Origin: Bufo bufo
Taxonomy: Eukaryota; Chordata; Amphibia; Anura; Bufonidae
NCBI RefSeq assembly: GCF_905171765.1
Contig: NC_053389.1
Location: 213,038,624-213,102,623 of the forward strand
Direction of reading: 5' to 3'
Length of the DNA: 64,000 nucleotides
This document shows, piece by piece, positions 56,331 through 64,000 of this stretch. The position numbers were made by a program, and so were the translations under genes. Under the pieces are notes generated by a model, which had not been told where the DNA came from, ran no database searches, and was given only the letters and a program-made list of their open reading frames with translations. How positions within the stretch are numbered: the first letter of the stretch is position 1; each line of letters begins with the position of its first letter.

Positions 56331-56712
56331 TAAGGCCCCTTTTACACAAGCGAGCTCCATGCATTGGTCTCTCTGCACGTGTCAGCGAGAGCACCCATTT
56401 TACCTTCCAGCACTGACGGGGTCACATAGCATTATATTGATTTATGATGCAGTGTAACCCTTGCATAATGCTGTCAGTGTTACTGTATACAATACATTCC
56501 AGAACTGTAAGGTTGAGTTCACACTTCAGTTATTTGATCAATGATTTCCATCAGTTATTGTGAGCCAAAACTAGTAGTGACGCCTACTCAGAGATCAGCT
56601 ATGATGGAAAGATTTGCACCTGTTCTGTGTTTTTGACCCACACCTGGTTTTGGCTCACAATAAATAATGGTGTGTTCACTGATAGTTATTTTTAAAATTT
56701 TATTTCAGAAAT
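56331..56712. other. Spacer with inverted words
   Basis: I see no gene. ATTGTGAGCCAAAAC at about 56558 and GGTTTTGGCTCACAAT at about 56645 form an inverted pair of a possible short MITE, but the outer ends do not pair well. Confidence 0.45.
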
Positions 56713-58529
56713 ATGTCTCAGAAACTGTACACTGCAGATGAGGCTTATGAACTGCTGTGCTGTCTGATAACACTGATAGTGATGTCAGTTTCTGTGGTTT
56801 TGAGGAGAGAGACACAGAGAGCTCTGACAGTAGTGTGCACGCTGGACGATTATCAAAGAGGTGCAGAACCACCAAACCACAAAATTCTGACACACCTAGC
56901 ACCAGCAGAGACGTGCCAACTACAAGTGCACCAAGTTCAGACACGCCTAGCACCAGCAGAGTTATACCAACTTCCAGCAGAGAGGCACAAGTGCCTGAAA
57001 CGCTCCCTCAAATTGCCTCTCTGAATTGGCAACCCCCAAGTACAGGCATCCTGTTTGTCCCAGAATTTAATGCTGTACCAGGTATTACACTGGATGTAAC
57101 TGGAGTTGACCCACTGCAGTTTTTTCAGTTGTTTGTACCGGACGACCTTTTTGAGCTTTTTGTAAAAGAGACAAATTTATATGGTGCTCAATATATTTCA
57201 AATCACCCCTCCTCTTACTATGCCCGGCCTAGACAATGGACACCCACAAATGTGGAAGAAAAAAAAAAAAAAATTGGCCTTAACATTTGCAATGGGTATT
57301 ATAAAAAAAACGACAATACGGTCTTATTGGGAGGCAAGTCCCATCCATAGCACCCCAAGTTTTGCAACTGTTATGTCCAGACAACGATATGAAATACTCC
57401 AAGTTCTTCCATTTCAATGACAACAGTCAGTGCCCCTCAAATTCTTCTCCGGATTACGACCGGTTATATAAAATTAGCACGCTTCTAAATTATCTGTCTG
57501 AAAAATGTTTAACTGTTTATGCCCCCTCTTAAAATGTCTCAGTTGATGAGTCACTTGTTAAATTTAAAGGAAGGTTACATTTCAAGCAATTCTCTCCATC
57601 CAAGCAGGCCAGATATGGCAGAAAACTTTACAAATTGTGCGAAAGCCCAACAGGTTACACTTCTGCATTTCAAGTGTACCAAGGGAGGGACAGCGAATTA
57701 AACCCCCAAGGATGCCCAGCTGGTTTAGGAACAAATGCAAAAGTTGTCTGGGAACTAATGGGTCCACTGTTACAAAAGGGGTACAAATTATTTATAGACA
57801 TTATTACACAAGTACAATTCCCCTTTTCCAGAGCCTGCAAGAAGCAAATACGGGAGCATGTGGCACATTCAGGAGAAATCGCAGAGGTTTTCCACAATCC
57901 CTGCTGGCAAAAAAACTACAAAGAGGACAATCTGATGCCCTTCATAGTGGCAACCTGCTGGCTCTACGCTACAAGGACAGAAAATATGTACTTATGCGAA
58001 GTACGATTCACACAGAAGCCACAGTGCCAGTAAGAGAAAGGGGGTCAACCACCGATAAACAAAAACCGACTTGCATACTAGAATACAATAAGTACATGGG
58101 GGGCACTGACCTGTCTGATCAGGTACTTAAACCATACGAGGTAATGCACAAGTTCTATGTCTGGTATAAAAAGTTATCTATCTATTTGCTACAGATGGCA
58201 ATGTACAATTCTTATGTGCTGTACAAAAAGTCTGGGGGAACACAAACATTTCTTGCTATCAAGAAATAGTTATCGAGAAATTAATGTACCCCATTAGAGG
58301 CCTCACCCTACCACTGGAAGCAGAAGAAATAAGGAGATTAGTTGAAAAGCACTTTATTGCAGCTATACCCCCAACACTTAACCAAAGACATCCACAAAGG
58401 AGGTGCCGTGTCTGCTCAAAAAGAGGCATCAGACGAGACACAAGATACTTTTGCCCTGACTGCCCTTCTCGGCCAGCACTGTGTATTGGAAACTGTTTTA
58501 AAGTGTATCATACACAGGCACGCTTTTAA
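56713..58529 (+). pseudogene. piggyBac transposase B, broken
   Basis: It starts MSQKLYTADEAYELL (56713), then shifts frame into an acidic Ser-rich region and DPLQFFQLFVPDDLFELFV (near 57110). After a poly-A frameshift near 57250 come SYWEASPIHSTP, VDESLVKFKGRLHF (first catalytic Asp, near 57545) and GYTSAFQVYQGRDS. A further shift is needed near 57795, where KLFID continues as YYTSTIPLFQSL. YNKYMGGTDLSDQ (near 58085) and LSIYLLQMAMYNSYVLY follow, then a cysteine-rich end (CRVCSKRG, YFCPDCPS, 58400-58470). It is head-to-head with piggyBac A but a different subfamily. I could not place its TTAA ends. Confidence 0.85.
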
Positions 58530-58779
58530 ATTTTCTTGCTGAAGAAAAATATATATAATATTGCTGTTCCCTTTTTGTATTTTTGGTACACATAGTACTT
58601 ATACTAGTATTTATTTTTTATTTGTTGTAGTTTTGTCACATGTTTCAACAAAAGGTGTAAAAAATGGAAAATGTTAATTTTACGATAAACCTCTTGTTGA
58701 ATACTTTGTATTGTCTATTTTACTCAGTAGTGTCCTTTTTAGGTGATTTTTAATGTTTTGGCTGCATATGGCCATTGCA
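58530..58779. other. piggyBac B 3' flank
   Basis: AT-rich non-coding sequence, probably the 3' untranslated part of piggyBac element B; no terminus seen. Confidence 0.4.
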
Positions 58780-60302
58780 AAGACAGCATGCTGGTATCTA
58801 AGCTGAAAGGTACCTTGAATGTAATATACCCTTTTTTACGGACAGAAACACACTATGAGATGCACAATAGTGCGTGCAAATTTAAAGGCTTATGCTATCA
58901 GCAATTGTAATTTAACACTTTGTGTAATATACCCTTTTACGTAAAAAAATACACTTGGAGATGCACGCTGAGTGTAATATCCCCTTTTACGGACAGATTT
59001 ACACTTGGCCTGCAACAGCTGAAACCATTGATTTATGGTATTGCTATTTTGGGAATTGAATTTAAACCCAGAACAAAAACTATGCTTTGAAGGACACAAA
59101 AACTTGTCCAGCCACAGCAGTAACCACAGATTTAGCTGACTGAATATAAATTATAGGCCTAGTATTTAGGCCCTGGATGAAAGGTATCCTTTTACGGACA
59201 GAATTAGACTTTGAGTTGCACGGTAGCGTGTGAAGTTATTGAGGATGACCCTATCAGCACTTGAATTTGAACCTTGAATGTAATATACCCTTTTACGGAC
59301 AGAAATACACTATGTGAGATGCACAATAGTGCGTGCAAATTTAAAGGCTTATGCTTTCAGCAATTGTAATTTAACAGTTTGTGTAATATACCCTTTTACG
59401 GAAAAAAATACAATTGGAGATGCACGCTGAGTGTAATATACCCTTTTACGGACAGATTTAAACTTTGCCTGCAACAGCAGAAACCACTGATTTAGGGTAT
59501 TGCTATTTTGGCAATTGAATTTCACCCCAGAAAAAAATATATCCTTTGCCAGACAGCAGACAGTATTACAATTGGCTAGCCACAGCTGAAACACCAGATT
59601 TAAGGTATTGCTATTTTGGCAATTGTATTTCACCCCAGAAAAAAAAAATATAATTTGCCAGACAGCAGACAGTATTACACTTGGCTATCCACAGCTGAAA
59701 CACCAGGTTTAGGGGATTGCTATTTTTGCAAGTGAATTTCACCCCTCAATAAAATATAGAAAATTCTATCCGGAGTTTCAAGGGGTGACAATAAGCACAG
59801 CCAAGCCCCTGATGTAGGATATAGCAAAAAAAAAAACTATTGATGGTTAAATGGACTTGGTGGCAGCTTGTGCTGGCGCACCACAAGACACAAAATGGCC
59901 GCCGATCACCCCAGAAAAAAAGTGAGAGAAAAACGCTCTGGGCAGCCTAAAAACAGTGAGCAATTAACTAGCAGAAGTTGAATGATTCACAGCTGTAGAT
60001 CGATCACTTCATTGAGTGTTTTTGCTTAGTAAATCCCTGCCTAATCTCGCCCTAACAGCAGCTGCATCCTCTCCCTACACTGATCAGAGCAGAGTGACGT
60101 GCGGCGCTACGTGACTCCAGCTTAAATAGAGGCTGGGTCACATGCTGCACTGGCCAATCACAGTAATGCCAATAGTAGGCATGGCTGTGATGGCCTCTTG
60201 GGGCAAGTAGTATGACGCTTGTTGATTGGCTGCTTTTACGTAAATGTTTGGGTTCGGGTCCGTGTCATGAACACCCCAAAAATTCGGTTCGCTCATCCCT
60301 AC
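58780..60302 (-). mobile_element. Inverted hAT 5' end fragment
   Basis: On the minus strand it begins GTAGGGATGAGCGAACCGAA (60301 downwards). It then follows the leader of the large hAT element: CAGCCAATCAACAA, the GGCATGGCTGTGATTGGCC region and GTAGGGAGAGGATGC all have counterparts at 42600-42790. Behind the leader is a tandem array (58800-59760; words GTAATATACCCTTTTACGG and GGTATTGCTATTTTGGCAATT) with a higher-order repeat of about 460 bp. No coding. Confidence 0.75.
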
Positions 60303-60986
60303 TGTTAACCCTTGCTTTGTAACTGGAAAAAAAATATTAAAATGGAAAATCTGCCAAAAAAGTGAAATTTTGAAATTGTATCTCTATTTTCCATTAATTC
60401 TTGTGGAACACCTAAAGAGTTAACAATGTTTGTAAAATCAGTTTTTAATACCTTGAGGGGTGTAGTTTCTAGAATGGGGTCATTTTTCGGTGGTTTCTAT
60501 TATGTAAGCTTCACAAAGTGACTTCAGACCTAAACTGGTCCTTAAAAAGTTGGTTTTTGAAAATTTCTGAGAAATTTCAAGATTTACTTCTAAACTTCTA
60601 AGCCTTGTAACGTCCCCCAAAAATAAAATGTCATTCCCAAAATGATCCTAAAATGAAGTAGACATATAGGAAATGTAAAGTAATAACTATTTTTGTAGGT
60701 ATTAATATGTATTATAGAAGTAGAGAAATTGAAACTTGGAAATTTTCAAATCTTTCAAATTTTTGGGCAAATTTGGTATTTGTTTATAAATAAAAATGAT
60801 TTTTTTTTTACTCCATTTTACCAGTGTCATGAAGTACAATATGTGATGAAAAAACAGTCTCGGAATGGCCCAGATAAATCAAAGTGTTTTAAAGTTATCA
60901 CCACATAAAGTGACACTGGTCAGATTTGCAGATTTGCAAAAAATGTCCTGGTCCTGAAGGTGAAAATAAGCCCGGTCCTTAAGGGG
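60303..60986 (-). mobile_element. TTAA-type element, end fragment
   Basis: Read on the minus strand from 60986 it matches 18787 to about 19450 (CCCCTTAAGGACC, CAAATCTG, CCAGTGTCACTTTA and AAATTTGGTATTT-type words). It is cut at 60303 by the hAT fragment. The outer TTAA is at 60987-60990. Confidence 0.75.
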
Positions 60987-60990
60987 TTAA

Positions 60991-61724
60991 GGATGATGGC
61001 CTTACCCAGTCTAAAATTGCCAATACCTTGCTGGGATCAATTTTAAAAGCATGAGGAGTGAGGACATACCCAAGATACAGAATCTCTTGTACCCCAAAAA
61101 CACATTTCTCCTGTTTGGCCGCCAATTGATTCTTCCTCAAAACCTCCAACACTTGTTTCACATGAGATACATGACTCTCAAAATCAGGGGGGGAAATCAA
61201 AACATCATCAAGGTAAACAATTACAAATTTACCCAAGAATTCTCTAAAAATATCATTCATAAAGTTTTGAAACACAGCATTACAAGATATTCAAAGTGTC
61301 CAGCTGGTGTATTGAAAGCTGTCTTCCATTCGTCTCCCTCCTCCTAAATTTGAATCAAGTTATATGCCCCCTTCAGATCAATTTTAGAGAACCAGGAAGC
61401 CCCCATTAACTGATTAAACAAATCAAGAATCAATGGAAGGGAGTATTGATTCTTCATCGTAATCTTATTAAACTCCCGGTAGTCGATGCAAGGTCTGAGG
61501 CCTCCGTCTTTCTTTTTGACAAAGAAAAATCCCGCCCCCATAGGAGACACAGAAGGTCTAATGTGTTCCTTACTGAGACTCTCTTCAATATAATCTTCCA
61601 TGGCCTGGTATGGAAAGATTATAGATATGTCCTTTGGGATATCTGGCCCCCCTATCAATTCAATAACGCAATCATAAGGTCTATGGGGCAGCAGCAACTC
61701 GGGGTTTGAGAAGAACACATCCAT
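60991..61724 (-). pseudogene. Gypsy reverse transcriptase, broken
   Basis: The first piece (61344-61724) includes [36 protein letters not shown] and [15 protein letters not shown] with the first catalytic Asp. The second (60979-61275) includes FQNFMNDIFREFLGK, VIVYLDDVLI with the catalytic Asp pair, and LGYVLTPHAFKIDPSKV. A frameshift or small deletion lies near 61280-61340. The coding stops at the TTAA border, and no RNase H is present on the other side. Confidence 0.87.
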
Positions 61725-61903
61725 ATATTCCTATAAGAGTAAAGGCAATGTATTGGATTCTGCTGAGACCCCCGCTTGCACTACAGACAAGCATGAGTCG
61801 CATTCAACCGCTTATTTCACCAATTCCCCCTTGGCCCAGTCAATAATGGGGTTTTGTAACTGGAGCCAAGGCATCCAAAGTACCACCTCTACTGGTAAGT
61901 TTT

Positions 61904-62157
61904 CTAGAACCAACAGAGACAAATTTCAGAGTGACACACCCCCACAGTCAAGGATATTTCCGGGGTAGAATACTTCACAGTACCACCCACCAGGGGGGTT
62001 GAATCGATAGCCATGGTGTGGATGGGAGTGGGTAGTGTCAAAATTGGAATACCTAACTTTAATGCAAACCTTATATCAATAAAGTTGGCAGCAGAACCTG
62101 AGTCAATGAACGCATTACCAGAACATTTGTTAATACCCATGGAGACAGTAATAGGTA
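61904..62157 (-). pseudogene. Gypsy protease remnant
   Basis: On the minus strand VVPITVSMGINKCSGNAFID and SGSAANFID (near 62095) give the D-S-G active-site loop of a retropepsin-like protease. The N-terminal side is lost: coding meets the truncated right LTR at about 62157, so gag and the primer site are deleted. Confidence 0.75.
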
Positions 62158-62655
62158 CTACTTGCCTCGCAAGTCCTAGCGACAAGGGAAAACTGGTCGA
62201 CAAAGCCTTAGCTAGGATAGTGCAGGGAAGACATAAACAGAAATGTCAAGCAAGCCGCGTCAAAACCAAGAGAGCAGATAAGGTACCGAATGAGCAAGCA
62301 GAGAATTGTCAGGACAAGCCAAAGTCAAACCAGGAGAGCACGCCAAGACCAAAGGATGAGACGGACGGGAAATCGGAAGCCAAGCAGGAACAAACTAACC
62401 AGGTGAGTATCATGCAGGAAGGACCTCAATAACAGGCAATCTGTGGCCAGCAGATTGCCTGTTTAAATAGAGCACTAGTGGAGTCATGTGACGTGGCCAG
62501 CGTCACACGACTCCTAAGTTCCAATGCAGCCCATACAGCCAATCGCCGAGTGATCAGCTCGGCACTCAGCCCCATGGGAACGGGCGACGCTGGCTGCGCT
62601 GATGACGCGAGCGCGTCCCGGCCGTTCCCGCTTCCCAGAACACCGCATCGTGACA
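62158..62655 (-). repeat. Gypsy 5' LTR (truncated)
   Basis: It matches the left LTR from TACTTGCCTCGCAAGTCC onwards and ends, on the plus strand, in CGTGACA at 62655. The other 70 bp or so of the LTR are missing at its inner edge. It contains a 40-bp segment absent from the left LTR (near 62580-62620). Confidence 0.8.
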
Positions 62656-63285
62656 CAGAGTTGCCCACATTCTAACTTGTGCTAATTACTTGGTGGCCAC
62701 ACTGCTGGATCCCTGTTACAAGGACAACGTACCGTACTTAATTTCATCACTGGAGCGTAATCGTAAGATGCACGAGTACAAGTGCACGCTGGCATTCCCA
62801 CCTGACAGAGGGGGCACAGTGGAAGCACAAGGCAGAGGAGGAGGAAGAGGTCGCCAACGCAGCTGGGGCACCACCAGCACCTCAGAAGGCAGGGTTAGCA
62901 TGGACGAAATGTGGAAAACCTTTGTCAGCACGCCAAAACAACCAGCACCACCAGCTAATATGGAACGTCTTAGCAGGAGGCAGCATTTTAGCAACATGGT
63001 GGAGCAGTATGTGTGCACACGCCTACACGTACTGACTGATGGGTCTTCCCCTTCAACTTCTAGGTCTCCAAATTGGGCACATGTCCTGAGCTTGCCCTTT
63101 ACGCCTTGGAGGTGCTGGCCTGACCTGCAACTAGTGTATTGTCTGAACGTGTGTTTAGCACGGCAGGGAGCGTTATCACAGACAAGCGCAGCCGCCTGTC
63201 CACAGCCAATGTGGACAAGCTCAAGTTCATTAAAATGAACCAGGCATGGATCCCACAGGACTTGTCCGTACCTTGTGCAGAATAG
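62656..63285 (+). pseudogene. hAT transposase C-terminal part (piece 4)
   Basis: It continues the hAT protein across the Gypsy insertion: VATLLDPCYKDNVPYLISSL (near 62690), a Gly/Arg-rich linker, then MVEQYVCTRLHVLTD. In a shifted frame come ELALYALEVLA, SVLSERVFSTAG and ITDKRSRLS, ending NQAWIP (near 63245): the C-terminal dimerisation domain. The coding shifts frame near 63060. Confidence 0.8.
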
Positions 63286-63559
63286 ACATGTATACCGACC
63301 TTACCCAGCCATTGTTATCTTACAGCGCAATTGCTCATTGTTGTATTTTTTATGTCTCCCACTCTTTTAGGGTGTACCCTAATTTAAACAAAAAATTAAA
63401 AATTAATAAAACCAAAAACCAGTGTTGGCTACCTCGTCCTCCTCCAACGCCTCATACACCTCCACCACTACGTCCACCGCCTCCTCAACCTCCTACTCCA
63501 TATAGACCTCCACCTCATAGATCAAGATTCTTTTTTTTTATTTAAGTATTTTATTTTAT
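63286..63559 (+). other. hAT 3' non-coding leader to the array
   Basis: I see no gene. A CCTCC-rich stretch (63435-63510) gives a Pro-rich open frame that is low-complexity. Poly-T runs follow. Confidence 0.5.
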
Positions 63560-63900
63560 TTTATTTTAAGTCATTTCACTAATTTGTCTGATACATTGTT
63601 GGGTTACATATCCCAATTTTTTGGCTGTGATATACCCCTGCTCTACCTAGTAGACAGGTTAATAAATTTCACTAATTTGTCTGTTACATTGTCTGGTGAA
63701 ATTCACCAATTTTTGGCTAGGATATATCCCTCTTCTACCTAGAGAACAAGGGAATACATGACACTAATTTGTCTGTTACATTGTCAGGTGAAATTCACCA
63801 ATTTTTGCCTGTGATACACCCCTGCTCTACCTAGTGGACAAGGTAATACATTTCACTAATTCGTCTGTTACATTGTTGGGTGACAAATGCTCATCTTTTG
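63560..63900 (+). repeat. hAT tandem array, unit about 93 bp
   Basis: Four copies of a unit with TTTCACTAATTTGTCTGTTA, CATTGTCTGGTGAAATTCA and CCCCTGCTCTACCTAG; starts at about 63572, 63664, 63757 and 63850. Confidence 0.88.
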
Positions 63901-63904
63901 CGCT

Positions 63905-64000
63905 ACACTGCATTTAGGACAGTACGAATCAGTTGAGGCCAGAACAAGTACATACTATAGTACATTGGGGGGCTGAAAGTGCCTACAGTTCCTTCGTATT
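63905..64000 (+). pseudogene. Start of a second hAT ORF (cut by window end)
   Basis: The words LRPEQVHTIVHWGAES and YSSF parallel VRPEQVQAIVDWVADSG and SSSF at 44590-44660. A second member of the same hAT family therefore begins here in the same orientation, or the array at 63560-63900 is its 5' array. Confidence 0.65.

Larger units (their letters stand above)
51411..60990. mobile_element. TTAA-bounded composite block inside Gypsy
   Basis: TTAA plus CCCCTT at 51411 and AAGGGG plus TTAA at 60981-60990 bound a 9.6-kb block. The right 680 bp (60303-60986) is the inverted equivalent of 18787-19450. The left end (CCCCTTCCCGACTGC) belongs to a different subfamily. So the block is probably not one element but the outer ends of two TTAA-type elements with other insertions between them. 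Confidence 0.65.
49991..62655 (-). mobile_element. Ty3/Gypsy chromovirus, minus strand, heavily broken
   Basis: LTRs lie at 49991-50515 and about 62158-62655 (TG...CA ends). The flanks CTGAG (49986-49990) and CAGAG (62656-62660) are a 5-bp target duplication with one mismatch, and hAT coding resumes exactly across them. On the minus strand the order is protease, RT, (gap), integrase, chromodomain. A polypurine tract of about 14 G adjoins the 3' LTR (50516-50533). The right LTR lacks its last 70 bp or so, and the primer site and gag are deleted. RNase H and part of integrase are missing. A 9.6-kb TTAA-bounded block splits the element. Confidence 0.88.
42482..64000 (+). mobile_element. Large hAT element, split by nested insertions, open at window end
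   Basis: The left terminus TAGGGTTGAGCGAACCCGAA is at 42482. Next come a TATATAA box (about 42725), two 5' arrays (43010-43560 and 43680-44350), then coding in four pieces: 44408-45018, 47351-47962, 48338-49985 and 62656-63285. Insertions separate the pieces: a LINE (about 45019-47350), a Penelope-like fragment (47963-48337) and a Gypsy element (49991-62655). A 3' array follows at 63560-63900. The sequence at 63905-64000 again encodes the N-terminal hAT words, so a second copy in the same orientation starts there. Confidence 0.85.

Noticed and set aside
63246..63545. Pro-rich 99-codon frame
   Set aside because: It is a CCTCC low-complexity tract after the hAT stop.

Overview
This window looks like repeat-dominated vertebrate nuclear DNA, most probably from a frog or toad. 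The reasons are the mix of families (Penelope-like elements, hAT elements with long subterminal tandem arrays, TTAA-flanked piggyBac-type elements, Tc1/mariner, a Ty3/Gypsy chromovirus, an L1/Tx1-type LINE and an L2-type tail), the short truncated U2 snRNA copy, and the lack of any operon-like organisation. The species call is inference. I found no host protein-coding gene, no tRNA or rRNA gene and no CRISPR array. Almost everything I can explain is mobile DNA, most of it decayed.

Layout. 1-1125 is unassigned. 1126-9917 is a Penelope-like retroelement: an inverted 5'-truncated copy, a short direct terminal copy, then a near full-length but broken copy with reverse transcriptase (RT) and GIY-YIG endonuclease remnants and a hammerhead-like ribozyme motif. 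10093-10140 is the first 48 nt of U2 snRNA fused to unrelated DNA. 11030-13340 holds two opposed remnants of hAT-type elements with internal minisatellites. 14520-18390 is a decayed hAT transposase with a 41-bp array. 18787-22436 is a TTAA-flanked element containing a Penelope-like insertion with a good hammerhead motif. 24234-25797 and 28715-30266 are two nearly identical Tc1/mariner elements; the first has an intact 338-residue DD37E transposase, the only intact gene in the window. 31140-32500 is a hAT tail on the minus strand. 32553-37590 holds more hAT-type minisatellite elements, one (34785-37353) with clean 8-bp target duplications. 40366-41401 is a Tc1 element cut off by hAT sequence.

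The last third (about 42482 to beyond the window end) is a nest. One large hAT element (N-terminal coding from 44408, BED finger near 47740, catalytic core 48340-49985, dimerisation domain 62660-63285) was split by an L1/Tx1-type LINE, by a small Penelope-like fragment, and by a 12.7-kb Gypsy element on the minus strand. The Gypsy element is itself split by a 9.6-kb TTAA-bounded block. That block holds a Tc1 element (containing a solo LTR of the same Gypsy family), two head-to-head piggyBac transposase pseudogenes (one carrying an L2-type tail), a Harbinger-type MITE and an inverted piece of the same hAT family. Target-site duplications give much of the insertion order.

There is no cooperating gene system here. 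The interest lies in the nested history, the recently mobile DD37E Tc1 pair with an IR/DR layout, the ribozyme motifs, and the many tandem arrays tied to hAT elements.
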